Source: Ignavibacteriales bacterium (GTDB taxonomy: Bacteria; Bacteroidota; Ignavibacteria; Ignavibacteriales; SURF-24). Taken from it: a stretch of 64,000 bases of DNA. The DNA lies in assembly GCA_026390815.1 (NCBI GenBank), contig JAPLFH010000024.1, positions 160,766 through 224,765 on the forward strand, given 5' to 3'. Within the stretch, counting starts at the first letter, position 1. Each line of letters opens with the position of its first letter. Below are positions 15,800 to 24,696 of the stretch, piece by piece. The notes under the pieces are model-generated. The model was given only the letters and a program-made list of their open reading frames with translations, was not told the origin of the DNA and did no database searches. The position numbers and the translations under genes were made by a program.

Positions 15800-16031
15800 A
15801 TCGCCCCCTTTTTGATTTCACATCAGCCAAACCTCTCTTCAGACTTTTATTCAGTTCTGAATTACTGCGTATTTCTTCCATTTCGAATTCATCTACGAAT
15901 ACATTATGCTCGATGAATCTTTTGACGGCTGTTTCAATAAAATTAGAAATAGGTCTATTATCTCTATCTGCTAACTTTCTAAAGACTTTATAATTTTCTT
16001 CGCTTAATCGAAGAGTAATTGTTTTGGACAT
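15789..16031 (-). CDS. Ribbon-helix-helix antitoxin
   Basis: 80 aa. The N-terminus SKTITLRLSEENYKVFRKLA is a ribbon-helix-helix DNA-binding strand and first helix (CopG/MetJ type), followed by the second helix RPISNFIETAVKRFIEH. The rest is an acidic-to-basic tail that would wrap the toxin. It precedes and overlaps the RelE/ParE toxin gene. Such antitoxins repress their own promoter, which would be in 16032-16134; I see no clear palindrome to assign. Confidence 0.85.
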   Translation of the reverse strand: MSKTITLRLSEENYKVFRKLADRDNRPISNFIETAVKRFIEHNVFVDEFEMEEIRSNSELNKSLKRGLADVKSKRGRFVE

Positions 16032-16134
16032 AAAATAACCTCAATGAATGTTTATCGTTTCTTTGCGTTCTAATGTATTCATATCCATCGAAATATTCAA
16101 TATCATTTTTGTGGTAAAAGGAATAACAGTTCAA

Positions 16135-16839
16135 TTATATTCTTTTTAATAACGCCAATGTATGAAGAATTAAATTTCTTCCTCCCCATTTGCCATGTCC
16201 TGGTATTACAGCTTTAATATCAGGGAACTTATCAACAACATTTTTAATTGATTTAGACCATTCCTTTACATCAGCATCGGCAATATTGCCAAGGCTCTCA
16301 GACATTTCGGATTTAAACATGCATCCGCCAAAAAGCAATTTAAAATTCGGAAGCCAAACAACAATATTATCGATTGTGTGGGCAGCCCCAGGGTAATAGA
16401 GTTCAAATATAGTTTTATCAACTACAAGCAGGGTATCGCTTTTCGTAAATGCATAAGGCGTTTCATAACCTTTTTCTTTTGCTAACTTTGCTGTTAGAGC
16501 GGAACTAATAACCCGAATATTATTTTTCTTAAGAGAACTTATTCCGCCAATCCTGTCTTCGTGGCAATGTGTAATAATTGCAAGCACAAAATATTTGTTA
16601 AATTTTTCTTTGCAGATTTTTATCAACTCTTCAGTTTGAGGGTTATCCCAGGGTGTATCGATTAAAACCAAACCTAAAGCGGTTACAACTACTAATCCGT
16701 TGGAAGGTGTAGGGTAACCGTTATAAAGCTTGTAAGTTGTATGAATCCAAACAGAGTCGTTGATTTTACGGAGTTCAACTTTATCTGCAGCAAATAAACA
16801 AACATTTATAAGGAACAATGTCACGATCAATTTTTTCAT
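16135..16839 (-). CDS. Subclass B1 metallo-beta-lactamase homologue
   Basis: 234 aa with a signal peptide (1-17, ending LFA). The full B1 zinc set is visible: His91, His93 and Asp95 in THCHEDRIGG, His154 in GAAHTIDN, Cys173 in GGCMFKS and His215 in PGHGKWGG. Lys176 and Asn185 (LGNIADADVKEWS) match the substrate-binding Lys224 and Asn233 of B1 enzymes. SNGLVVVT and IDTPWDNPQTEELI also follow the BcII/CcrA/BlaB pattern. Expected to be a periplasmic, zinc-dependent enzyme able to open beta-lactams including carbapenems; activity is inferred. It is chromosomal, next to a toxin-antitoxin pair and a class A-like gene. Confidence 0.9.
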   Translation of the reverse strand: MKKLIVTLFLINVCLFAADKVELRKINDSVWIHTTYKLYNGYPTPSNGLVVVTALGLVLIDTPWDNPQTEELIKICKEKFNKYFVLAIITHCHEDRIGGISSLKKNNIRVISSALTAKLAKEKGYETPYAFTKSDTLLVVDKTIFELYYPGAAHTIDNIVVWLPNFKLLFGGCMFKSEMSESLGNIADADVKEWSKSIKNVVDKFPDIKAVIPGHGKWGGRNLILHTLALLKRI

Positions 16840-16960
16840 TTTAATTCCAAATTTTTGCCACTGATTTATCGTGACAATTAGGTTTAATTTTGTACGAGCT
16901 TTTTATTCCCCACAATTTTTTAAATCATAGATTTAACAAATATCTTCAACTCATTGTTCT

Positions 16961-17806
16961 CTATACCGGATCAATATGGACAAAAACCTTTTGTACTTCT
17001 GCCAAAGATTCAATTGCATTTTGAACTTGCTTTCCAATATTATGAGACTCAAATGTAGTTGCCGATTTATTTACCTCAATATGAATCTCTACATGAAATT
17101 TATCACCGACATAATGAGAGCGCAAATCATTAAATCCTTCCACACCTTTTACCTTTAAGGCACGGTTGGCAATTTCTACAATCAATTTTTTATCAGCAGC
17201 TTTGTGCATTAAGTAATCGATATTCTCTCTGGCTATTTCATAACCGGATCGAAAGATGAAAAATGCCACCAGCAATCCTCCAACTCCATCAATTCTTGGA
17301 TAACCAAATTGAACACCAATAATTCCAAATAATGCAAGTGAAGAAGCAAGAACATCGTTTATGCTATCAACAGCCTGGGCGCGGACCGCGGGGCTGTAGT
17401 ATTTTTTGCCGATATAGCTCTGATATCTGTTCATTAAAATTTTGGTGATAATGGTGATTGCTAAGACAAGGTAAACCCAGATGCTTACTCTTACATTTGG
17501 TGGAGTAATTATACGCTTGATCGATTCTTGCACGATGTTCAAGCCCAAAACACCGGCAAGAACAGCAACAATAAATGTTGCAATTGGTTGGGCTGCATTA
17601 TGTCCGAACTGATGTTTTTCATCAGGTTTTTGTGATGAGATTTTAACACTTATTTTTATGGCAATTGAAGAAATAATATCGGTAAAGGAATTTCCTGCTT
17701 CGGAAATCATTGTTATGGAATTAGAAATAATTCCCACTGTAATTTTAAGTAGAAAAAGAAATACATTTAATCCAAGTGCTCTGTTAACAGCTTTTTTTAC
17801 CGGCAT
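16961..17806 (-). CDS. Cation diffusion facilitator family metal transporter
   Basis: 281 aa with six predicted membrane helices in the first ~205 residues and a soluble C-terminal ferredoxin-like domain (about 206-281, with VHIDPV at the end). It exports divalent metal from the cytoplasm by proton antiport. The transport site reads Asn39-x3-Asp43 in helix 2 (NSFTD) and Asp147-x3-Asp151 in helix 5 (DSIND), an N-D-D-D set instead of the zinc-type set with His. From memory, an all-oxygen set of this kind is linked to manganese CDF proteins such as MntE, so Mn(II) is a better guess than zinc. HQFGHNAAQPIATF is the cytoplasmic loop. Confidence 0.9.
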   Translation of the reverse strand: MPVKKAVNRALGLNVFLFLLKITVGIISNSITMISEAGNSFTDIISSIAIKISVKISSQKPDEKHQFGHNAAQPIATFIVAVLAGVLGLNIVQESIKRIITPPNVRVSIWVYLVLAITIITKILMNRYQSYIGKKYYSPAVRAQAVDSINDVLASSLALFGIIGVQFGYPRIDGVGGLLVAFFIFRSGYEIARENIDYLMHKAADKKLIVEIANRALKVKGVEGFNDLRSHYVGDKFHVEIHIEVNKSATTFESHNIGKQVQNAIESLAEVQKVFVHIDPV

Positions 17807-17947
17807 ATTTTTAATTCAAAAATAATTATCAGTGAACCTCTTTGAAATCAAAATTTTTTTCTTCCATCATCCCAGCCAGAACAAATCAAGGTGGGTATCA
17901 ACGGTAATCAATACTTAAATAGAAGAAAAAGATTGTTTTAAATATTG

Positions 17948-18022
17948 CTCTTAATCGTAATCTTAATCTGCTTTAAGTTTTTAATAATGAGTAAGATTAA
18001 GAAATTAGATTATGATTAAGAG
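17948..18022. repeat. Inverted CTTAATC repeat between pepT and the CDF gene
   Basis: CTCTTAATCGTAATCTTAATC (17948-17968, 21 bases, here shortened to its halves CTCTTAATC and GTAATCTTAATC) is matched in reverse by GATTAAG...GATTATGATTAAGAG at 17995-18022. Similar strings occur at 15297-15308 and near 48215. It could form a hairpin that ends pepT transcription. The remainder of the 245-base gap is AT-rich without a gene. Confidence 0.45.
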
Positions 18023-18051
18023 TTTTTCATTCAACTTCACAAAATAATTTC

Positions 18052-19302
18052 TTAAGCTCTTTCTTCCCAAACCTGGCAAATAGTAATGATGTTATGTACT
18101 GCCATTTGCATATCCTGTACTGCAATCCATTCAAGTTGAGAATGAAAGCTGTGTTCACCTGCAAAAATGTTGGGCGTTGGCAAACCCATATACGAAAGAC
18201 GCGAGCCATCCGTTCCTCCGCGTATTGGTGAAAGTATTGGTTCAAAGTTCAATCTTTTACTTGCTTCAATTGCGCATTCTGCAACCTGCGGATGTTCATC
18301 CAAAATGTATTTCATATTCCGGTATTGTTCGTTTATTGTAAATTCTATTTTTGCACCGGGAAATTCTGCCAAAGCTTTATGAGCCAGATCCCGGAGAAAC
18401 TCTTCGTACTCCCCAAGTTTTTCCGTAATAAAATCTCTTATTATAAACTTTACTATCGCTAATTCTTCATTTCCATTTATATTTGTTGCGTGAACATATC
18501 CTTCGCGTTTTTCCGTGGTTTCCGGAGATAGCCTGTCTTTGGGTAAACTTTCTACAAACTTTGCAGCTATCTTGATTGCGTTTACCATTTTTCCTTTAGC
18601 GTATCCCGGGTGAATATTTTTACCAATAAATTTAACTACTACTCCATCAGCGCTGAAAGTTTCCGATTCAATTTCTCCACGAGATGATCCATCAACGGTA
18701 TACGCATACTTTGCTCCAAACTTTTCAACATTAAACTTTTCTGTTCCCCTGCCAACTTCTTCATCAGGAGTAAAGCAAATTTTAATTGTTCCGTGTTTAA
18801 CTTCGGGATGCTTAATCATGTAATTTACCGCATCAACAATTTCTGCAACGCCGGCTTTATTATCAGCGCCAAGTAGTGTTGTTCCATCCGTTGTAATGAT
18901 GTCGAATCCAATCATGTTTTTTAATTCGGGATTTTTTTCTACCTCAATTACTTGTGTCGGATCTTTGGGAAGAACAATATCTCCACCCTGGTAATTTTTA
19001 AGGATAATTGGATTTACATTTGCACCACTAACAGCAGGAGAAGTATCCACATGCGAGATGAAACCAATAACCGGAACATTTTTATTTGTATTTGATGGCA
19101 CCGTTGCAATTACATAACCGTGTTCATCCAAGTGCGCATCTTCTAATCCAACTTCTTTTAATTCTTTAACTAAATCTTTAGAAAGTATAAGTTGCTTTTC
19201 TGAGCTGGGGAAAGTAGTTGATTCTTCATCTGATTGAGTATCATATTTTACATATTTCAGAAATCTATCAACACACGTAAACTTATAATTTGGATCTAAC
19301 AT
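18052..19302 (-). CDS. pepT: Peptidase T (tripeptide aminopeptidase)
   Basis: 416 aa from ATG 19302, preceded by AGAGG at 5 bases; the frame runs on to 19374 but without a better start. M20B zinc peptidase that removes the N-terminal residue of tripeptides in the cytoplasm. Zinc and catalytic landmarks: ISHVDTSPAVSG (His, Asp), GADNKAGVAEI (bridging Asp), FTPDEEVGRGTEKF (Glu pair), YTVDGSSRGEIE and IRGGTDGSRLSYMG. One small deviation: GADNKAG where many PepT have GADDKAG. Single-gene unit. Confidence 0.94.
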   Translation of the reverse strand: MLDPNYKFTCVDRFLKYVKYDTQSDEESTTFPSSEKQLILSKDLVKELKEVGLEDAHLDEHGYVIATVPSNTNKNVPVIGFISHVDTSPAVSGANVNPIILKNYQGGDIVLPKDPTQVIEVEKNPELKNMIGFDIITTDGTTLLGADNKAGVAEIVDAVNYMIKHPEVKHGTIKICFTPDEEVGRGTEKFNVEKFGAKYAYTVDGSSRGEIESETFSADGVVVKFIGKNIHPGYAKGKMVNAIKIAAKFVESLPKDRLSPETTEKREGYVHATNINGNEELAIVKFIIRDFITEKLGEYEEFLRDLAHKALAEFPGAKIEFTINEQYRNMKYILDEHPQVAECAIEASKRLNFEPILSPIRGGTDGSRLSYMGLPTPNIFAGEHSFHSQLEWIAVQDMQMAVHNIITICQVWEERA

Positions 19303-19505
19303 ATCAGCCTCTAAATTTTTATTGTAGATTGATTTTTCATAACAAATAATATTGAAAAGGTGCCTGATATGCAATAAAGATGAAAAATATGATAAACATT
19401 AAGCTTATTTTAAATACTTAACCACGGATAAGTTTTTTATGTTCTCGAGTTTAAATTATATGAGGATGGATGAAGTTACTAAGTATTTGAATAGATTTAG
19501 ATCAA

Positions 19506-20354
19506 TCAATTTTTCTTATCGAGTTCTTTCACCCATTCTTTAACAAGTTGCGGAATACGATCAACTACTTCTTTCCCGAATAATGCTTCAGTTAAAAAGC
19601 CCATATGAAGCATATCACAAATCCTGCAGAGATAAGATTTACCTTGCTTCCACCAGGTATCATATGCGTCAACCATTAAGTAATGATTAATATTTTTATT
19701 AAGGAAATCCCGAGTTTCGGTAAGCTCATATCCATCCAAAAGTGTCTCATATATCCCGTCAGCAATTCTACTACCAAAAGTTGTTGTATAGTAATATTCT
19801 TTTATCTCCCATAAAGCAATAGGATTAATAACATCTGGAAAACAACCATCAATTCTACGTGATAAAATTCTTATTGGGAAATTATTTTGGGTGAATGCTG
19901 TCAATTCCATTGGAGCATAGTTACAATGATAACCCTTGGAATTTGCTTCAATAAGCATATTTATTATCCCGGTAAAAAACGCAGGAGTTCTTTTCTTTCC
20001 TGATTGTTTATTCATAGGAATTGGACATTGGGGTTTCAATTCTTTTTTTAGTTTATTAAAAAGCATTTTTGCTTCATTTTTATCCATTAAGTTTGGTTCA
20101 ACAATATCATTAAGAATTTTTGCACGATGTTGAAAATACTCAATCAGTAAGTCACCAAATGGTGTGAGAATTTCATTATTAAATATTTTACTACTATCAA
20201 GCCCAAGTGATTTATAAATGATCTGTATATTTTCAAATTTTGGTATTTTTACTTTTGTTGTTCCTTTTTCAGTATAACCAATTTTCTGACCAATGAGTTT
20301 TATATTAGCCCAGAATTCAAGTGGTTGATTTAGAAATTTAATTTCAGGTTTCAT
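19506..20354 (-). CDS. Putative type II restriction endonuclease
   Basis: 282 aa. A PD-(D/E)xK nuclease core is readable as Asp169 ([10 protein letters not shown]) and Glu183-Ile-Lys185 (ALWEIKEYY), followed by [21 protein letters not shown], a block seen in a group of putative type II endonucleases. It overlaps the controller gene by 11 bases (ATGAAACCTGA contains its start and the controller's stop) and stands divergent to an N6-adenine methyltransferase 88 bases beyond, the classic layout of a controlled type II system. The recognition sequence cannot be read from the protein. Codon use does not look strikingly foreign. Confidence 0.78.
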   Translation of the reverse strand: MKPEIKFLNQPLEFWANIKLIGQKIGYTEKGTTKVKIPKFENIQIIYKSLGLDSSKIFNNEILTPFGDLLIEYFQHRAKILNDIVEPNLMDKNEAKMLFNKLKKELKPQCPIPMNKQSGKKRTPAFFTGIINMLIEANSKGYHCNYAPMELTAFTQNNFPIRILSRRIDGCFPDVINPIALWEIKEYYYTTTFGSRIADGIYETLLDGYELTETRDFLNKNINHYLMVDAYDTWWKQGKSYLCRICDMLHMGFLTEALFGKEVVDRIPQLVKEWVKELDKKN

Positions 20355-20592
20355 TAAGTTTCATTTCCAATACGGTTATAAATTCTAATAGATTTGTATT
20401 AAGATATTTGCATATTGCCCTTAATTCAATAATATCAAGGCGTCTTTCGCCACTTTCTATTTTACTGATAAAAGACTGTGGTACTTTTAATTTTATCGCT
20501 AGATCTTGTTGACGCAATCCAGAAGCAATTCGTTGTTGATAAAGCTGTTCAAGTAGAATTTTGTGTTCTTTGCTATTTAATGTTTTTTTCAT
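20344..20592 (-). CDS. XRE-family controller protein of the restriction-modification system
   Basis: 82 aa lambda-repressor-like helix-turn-helix protein: [19 protein letters not shown] is the HTH and [13 protein letters not shown] the following helix, the pattern of C (controller) proteins. It precedes and overlaps the endonuclease gene, so the two are translated together. Its likely sites are the two palindromic boxes at 20605-20636 directly in front of its own start and in the common region with the methyltransferase gene. In known systems C protein delays endonuclease expression until the host is methylated. Confidence 0.85.
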   Translation of the reverse strand: MKKTLNSKEHKILLEQLYQQRIASGLRQQDLAIKLKVPQSFISKIESGERRLDIIELRAICKYLNTNLLEFITVLEMKLNET

Positions 20593-20604
20593 GATCGAAA
20601 ACTA

Positions 20605-20636
20605 TATCCTATAATAGTATATCCCAAATTAGGATA
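20605..20636. promoter_or_regulatory. Two overlapping controller-protein operator boxes
   Basis: TATCCCAAATTAGGATA (20620-20636) is a 17-bp palindrome with one mismatched pair. TATCCTATAATAGTATA (20605-20621) is a weaker copy matching it at about 12 of 17 positions, spaced 15 bases. The pair lies 13-44 bases in front of the controller start in the divergent intergenic region. Two tandem boxes of unequal strength are the usual C-protein arrangement (activation from one, repression from the other). Confidence 0.6.
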
Positions 20637-20680
20637 ATGGCATTTGTTTACTTATATTTATTTTAAAGAACATAGGAAGC

Positions 20681-21553
20681 ATGCAGCTAACTCTTGAAAA
20701 CAAATATATAAGTTATTATCCTCCAAAAGCTCAACTTTTAAAGTGGATCGGAAATAAACAAAAATTTGCAGTTGAAATAACGAAATATTTTCCGACTGAT
20801 TATGGAAGATATTTTGAACCTTTTCTTGGAAGTGGGGCAATATTGGCTACTATAGTACCACATAGTGGTCTTGGATCAGATACCTTCAAGCCCTTGATGG
20901 AAATTTGGATGATGTTAAAAAAGGATCCGAAAACATTAATTGGATGGTATGCTGAAAGAAGAAAACGAATAGGGAAGGAAGCGAAAGAAGAAGTTTACGA
21001 GGCTATTAAAGCATCATACAATAAGCAACCAAATGGACCGGACTTTCTTTATCTAAGCCGTGCTTGCTATGGTGGAATCGTTCGATTTAGAAAAGCAGAT
21101 GGTTATATGTCGACTCCATGTGGTATCCATAATCCTATTCCCAGCGAGAGTTTTGCAAAACGTGTGACTGAATGGAGTAATAGAGTTAAAAATGTAGACT
21201 TTGCTAACTGTGATTACAAGGAAGCATTTGCACAAGCAAGATTTGATGATTTAATTTATTGCGATCCGCCATATTCTCATAGCCAATCAATTCTTTACGG
21301 TGCGCAAGATTTTAAATTAGAAGAATTGTTGACTGAGATCGAAAAGGCAAAGATAAAGGGTGTTAAAGTTGCATTGAGCATTGATGGCAAGAAAAAGTCA
21401 GGAAGTTTACTTTGTAATTTGCCAATTCCCGATGATCTTTTTCAAAACGAAATCTTTATCGATTGTGGTAGGTCAATGTTAAGAAGATTTCAACTTATTG
21501 GTCAAACCTTGGAAAGGGAGGATGTATCTGACCGTCTTCTACTTACATACTAA
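20681..21553 (+). CDS. DNA adenine methyltransferase (D12 class) of the RM system
   Basis: 290 aa, alpha-type N6-adenine methyltransferase. The N-terminal AQLLKWIGNKQKFA resembles the Dam start, FEPFLGSGAILAT (about 46-58) is the S-adenosylmethionine motif I, and YCDPPYSHSQ (about 196-205) is the catalytic DPPY motif IV. The region between is the target-recognition part. It would protect the host from the divergent endonuclease. The specificity is not deducible. A weak AGGA lies 3 bases before the ATG. A short hairpin with TTTTT (near 21612-21632) may end transcription. Confidence 0.9.
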   Translation: MQLTLENKYISYYPPKAQLLKWIGNKQKFAVEITKYFPTDYGRYFEPFLGSGAILATIVPHSGLGSDTFKPLMEIWMMLKKDPKTLIGWYAERRKRIGKEAKEEVYEAIKASYNKQPNGPDFLYLSRACYGGIVRFRKADGYMSTPCGIHNPIPSESFAKRVTEWSNRVKNVDFANCDYKEAFAQARFDDLIYCDPPYSHSQSILYGAQDFKLEELLTEIEKAKIKGVKVALSIDGKKKSGSLLCNLPIPDDLFQNEIFIDCGRSMLRRFQLIGQTLEREDVSDRLLLTY

Positions 21554-21813
21554 TTTCCCAACAATAATTGTAATTATTCTAAGTTCTACACCCTATTCTC
21601 ACTTAAAAAATGAACCTTTCTATAAGGGTTTTTGAACAGACTGGCACGCCGCATCTGAAAGTCAATGTAAACTACGAACGTTAAAGATAGATTAATACAT
21701 GCATTCCAGAAGAAAAATAATCAAGTAACCTAAAAAATATTGTTTAGTTTTGATTCGTTATTCTTTTGCACTTCAACTATATTTGCTTTATAAAAAGCCA
21801 TCGACTAATAAAT

Positions 21814-23118
21814 ATGAACACAGTAGAACTAATCCGCAAAAAACGAAATGGAGCAGCATTAAACCAGGAAGAAATCAATTTTCTTATTTCATCTTATACT
21901 TCCAATAAAATTCCCGATTATCAGTTTTCTGCCCTGCTGATGGCAATTTATTTTAAAGGAATGAACAAGGAAGAAACCGCTTCTCTTACAAAAGCCATGC
22001 TTTACAGCGGAAAGGTGATTGACTTAAATGCAATTGCAGGATTTAAAGTAGACAAGCATTCTACCGGTGGTGTTGGCGATAAGACGTCACTAATTCTTGC
22101 ACCAATTGTTGCCGCAGCAGGTTTAACGGTTCCGATGATTTCCGGAAGAGGATTGGGGCACACTGGTGGCACGCTGGATAAATTGGAAGCTATCCCGGGT
22201 TTTAGTACAAATCTAAGTTTGGCAAAATATAAAGCAGTTCTAAAAAATTGCGGTGCTGTTTTAATTGGGCAAACAAAAGATATTGCTCCCGCCGATAAAC
22301 TTATTTACGCATTAAGAGATGTTACCGCAACTGTTGAATCGATACCGCTAATAACAGCAAGTATAATGAGCAAAAAATTAGCAGAAGGAATTGATGGATT
22401 AGTGCTTGATGTAAAAACCGGCAGCGGTGCTTTTATGAAAGAATTGCATGATTCACAAAAACTCGCTATCTCACTGATGGAAACTGCAAAGATGTTTGGG
22501 AAAAAAGTTATAAGTTTTGTAACGGATATGAATGAGCCGCTTGGAAATTATATAGGTAATTGGCTGGAAGTTTATGAATCAATTAAAGTATTGCAGGGAG
22601 AAAATGTTAGTGATCTTCTGGAAGTTACATTAAATCTTTCCGGTGCAATGATCTGTTTAAGCGGTAAAGCACAGTTTCTTGATGAAGGAATAGAAATTTC
22701 CAGGGAGATGATTAAAAGTGGTAAAGCGTTTGATAAATTTGTTAAGATTGTAGAACTACAAGGTGGCGATGTAAACCTGGTTAATAATCCAGAAGAATAT
22801 CCTAAGTCAAAAATCATTGAAAAAGTTTTATCAAAAGAAGATGGCTATTTCTCCAAGATTGATAATTACCAGCTCGGAATGATTTCCCTTGAGCTTGGCG
22901 CTGGAAGGTTAACAAAAGAAGATAAGATCGATCCCAAAGCCGGTATAATCTTTAATTTAAAAATTGGTGATAAAGTAAAACCCGGCGATGTTATTGCTGA
23001 ATTACATACCGATAAGGAAAGAGTTGTTAATGAACTAAAGAAAAGATTATATTCAATCATTTCTTTTTCAGATGAAAAACCGGAGAAACACAATCTTATT
23101 CATGATGTGATAGTTTGA
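21814..23118 (+). CDS. Pyrimidine-nucleoside / thymidine phosphorylase
   Basis: 434 aa from ATG 21814; the frame opens at a TTG at 21766 but 434 aa is the standard length of PdP/DeoA. It cleaves thymidine or uridine with phosphate to free base and (deoxy)ribose-1-phosphate for salvage. Family signature: KHSTGGVGDKTSLILAP (phosphate site), SGRGLGHTGGTLDKLEAIPG, LRDVTATVESIPLI (base site) and the C-terminal LHTDKERV. The choice between deoA and pdp is not clear by eye, so no symbol is given. Followed after 132 bases by a prohibitin gene. Confidence 0.93.
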   Translation: MNTVELIRKKRNGAALNQEEINFLISSYTSNKIPDYQFSALLMAIYFKGMNKEETASLTKAMLYSGKVIDLNAIAGFKVDKHSTGGVGDKTSLILAPIVAAAGLTVPMISGRGLGHTGGTLDKLEAIPGFSTNLSLAKYKAVLKNCGAVLIGQTKDIAPADKLIYALRDVTATVESIPLITASIMSKKLAEGIDGLVLDVKTGSGAFMKELHDSQKLAISLMETAKMFGKKVISFVTDMNEPLGNYIGNWLEVYESIKVLQGENVSDLLEVTLNLSGAMICLSGKAQFLDEGIEISREMIKSGKAFDKFVKIVELQGGDVNLVNNPEEYPKSKIIEKVLSKEDGYFSKIDNYQLGMISLELGAGRLTKEDKIDPKAGIIFNLKIGDKVKPGDVIAELHTDKERVVNELKKRLYSIISFSDEKPEKHNLIHDVIV

Positions 23119-23250
23119 TTCCTTTCTATGGAATTATATTTTGCAAATTAGAAAAGGATTTTTACAAACTAAATCAATTAAAACTAAATTGCGTTTTTAT
23201 TTTTCAATGTGAAATTAAAATTAACGGTAAATAGATTAGGAGAAATAAAG

Positions 23251-24120
23251 ATGGTGTTTATAATTTCATTATTAGCTGCTGTTGTTGCCTTTTTGGTTTA
23301 TCTAAACGCAAAAAAACGACTTAGTAACTCGGAAGCAACTTTTGCAAAAATCGGAAGCATCGTAGCAATATTTATTGCATTTATTCAGTTGTTCACTGTT
23401 ATCCCGGCGGGTTCGGTTGGTGTAGTTGATTTTCTTGGAACTGTTAGCGATAATACGCTTAAAGCAGGTGTAAATATTGTAAATCCACTTGCCAATATTG
23501 TTAAGTTTACAATCAAAACTCAGGAACTGAAAGAAACAATGAACGTCCCATCCAAAGAAGGTATGAACGTTCAGCTTGAAATTAGTTTGCTTTATCACCT
23601 TAATCCGGATAATGCTTCGCGCATTTATAAAACTGTTGGAGAAAATTATAACGACATAATTTTAATTCCACAGTTTCGTTCTGTTGTAAGAGGCATTACC
23701 GCACGCTATGAGGCGAAAGCTTTATATACGGCTGAAAGAGATTTGATTGGCAAAGAAATGGAAAAAGAATTATCTAGGTTGGTGGAACCGAGAGGAATTA
23801 CAATTGAGTCAGCACCTTTACGTCAGGTAATATTGCCTGCGGGACTAACAGCTTCGATTGAAGAAAAATTAAAAGCAGAACAGGAAAGCCAGCGAATGGA
23901 ATTTATTTTAAAGAAAGAATCTCAGGAAGCTGATCGAAAGAGAATTGAAGCAAAAGGTATTGCAGATTTTCAGGATATTGTTTCTAAAGGAATTAGCGAA
24001 CAGCTGCTTAAATGGAAAGGAATTGAAGCGACAGAAAAACTTGCAAATTCTCCCAATTCCAAAATCGTTGTTATAGGATCCGGAAAGAGTGGGCTGCCGT
24101 TGATTTTAGGAAACAATTAA
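23251..24120 (+). CDS. Prohibitin-family (SPFH) membrane protein
   Basis: 289 aa from ATG 23251, with AGGAG 8 bases upstream; a GTG at 23209 would add 14 residues without its own binding site. Two N-terminal hydrophobic segments (about 1-18 and 32-50) are followed by the SPFH domain (VIPAGSVGVVDFLG through LPAGLTASIEEKLKAEQE) and a charged helix (about 215-260), then a Gly-rich tail. Prohibitins form ring-shaped scaffolds in the membrane and often protect or regulate FtsH-type proteases; the role here is inferred from the family. Confidence 0.9.
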   Translation: MVFIISLLAAVVAFLVYLNAKKRLSNSEATFAKIGSIVAIFIAFIQLFTVIPAGSVGVVDFLGTVSDNTLKAGVNIVNPLANIVKFTIKTQELKETMNVPSKEGMNVQLEISLLYHLNPDNASRIYKTVGENYNDIILIPQFRSVVRGITARYEAKALYTAERDLIGKEMEKELSRLVEPRGITIESAPLRQVILPAGLTASIEEKLKAEQESQRMEFILKKESQEADRKRIEAKGIADFQDIVSKGISEQLLKWKGIEATEKLANSPNSKIVVIGSGKSGLPLILGNN

Positions 24121-24245
24121 TTTTTAAAATTGGACAAGTGCCGTAGGCATCACTTCGTGAGAATCTTGAAGGCTGAATCATTCTTTTGAAGTTCAGCATT
24201 TCTTGTTTGAGATTCATTAATCAAGAATAAATATTTAATATAATT

Positions 24246-24596
24246 ATGATATCACCAACGCAAATAAAACTTAATGGAATAGAGTCAATTACCATCACTT
24301 GGGGAAATGGAAAAGTTCATTCGTTTCCATTAAAATTTTTACGTGATGAATCACCAGATGCCGGCAATAAAGGCGAAACAATCTTATGGAAACAATATGA
24401 ACCATTAAAAAAGGGACCCGATTTACCCGGTAAATATGAAGTTGCAAAACTTGACTTGGTTGGCGAGTACGCAGTTAACATCAAATGGAAAGACGGATAC
24501 GATTACGGAATTTATTCCTGGGATCTGCTTTATCGCTGGGGAGAATATTTAAACGTGAAGAGTAACCTGCATGAGGATTTTGAACACGAAGATTGA
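24246..24596 (+). CDS. DUF971 domain protein
   Basis: 116 aa, almost entirely one DUF971 domain (the small domain also found at the N-terminus of gamma-butyrobetaine hydroxylase and next to Mrp/ApbC ATPases). Marks: ITITWGNGKVHSFPLKFLRD and the C-terminal YAVNIKWKDGYDYGIYSWDLL. Bacterial members are linked to iron-sulfur protein assembly by gene neighbourhood, but no such gene is beside it here. A dispersed-repeat fragment (TGCCGTAGGCA near 24141) lies in the leader. It ends before a strong bidirectional terminator. Confidence 0.88.
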   Translation: MISPTQIKLNGIESITITWGNGKVHSFPLKFLRDESPDAGNKGETILWKQYEPLKKGPDLPGKYEVAKLDLVGEYAVNIKWKDGYDYGIYSWDLLYRWGEYLNVKSNLHEDFEHED

Positions 24597-24632
24597 ATTC
24601 AGTAATAATTTGAATAACGAAGTAGAATAAAA

Positions 24633-24672
24633 AACACCGAACGATGAAGTCTTTACTTCACAATTCGGTGTT
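24633..24672. terminator. Bidirectional terminator between DUF971 and tlpA-like genes
   Basis: AACACCGAA (24633-24641) pairs with TTCGGTGTT (24664-24672), and the inner TGAAGT (24645-24650) pairs with ACTTCA (24655-24660). A runs precede and a TTTTTT run follows, so it can stop transcription from both converging genes. Confidence 0.9.
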
Positions 24673-24696
24673 CCTTTTTTGCTTTTAGAAGTTCGG

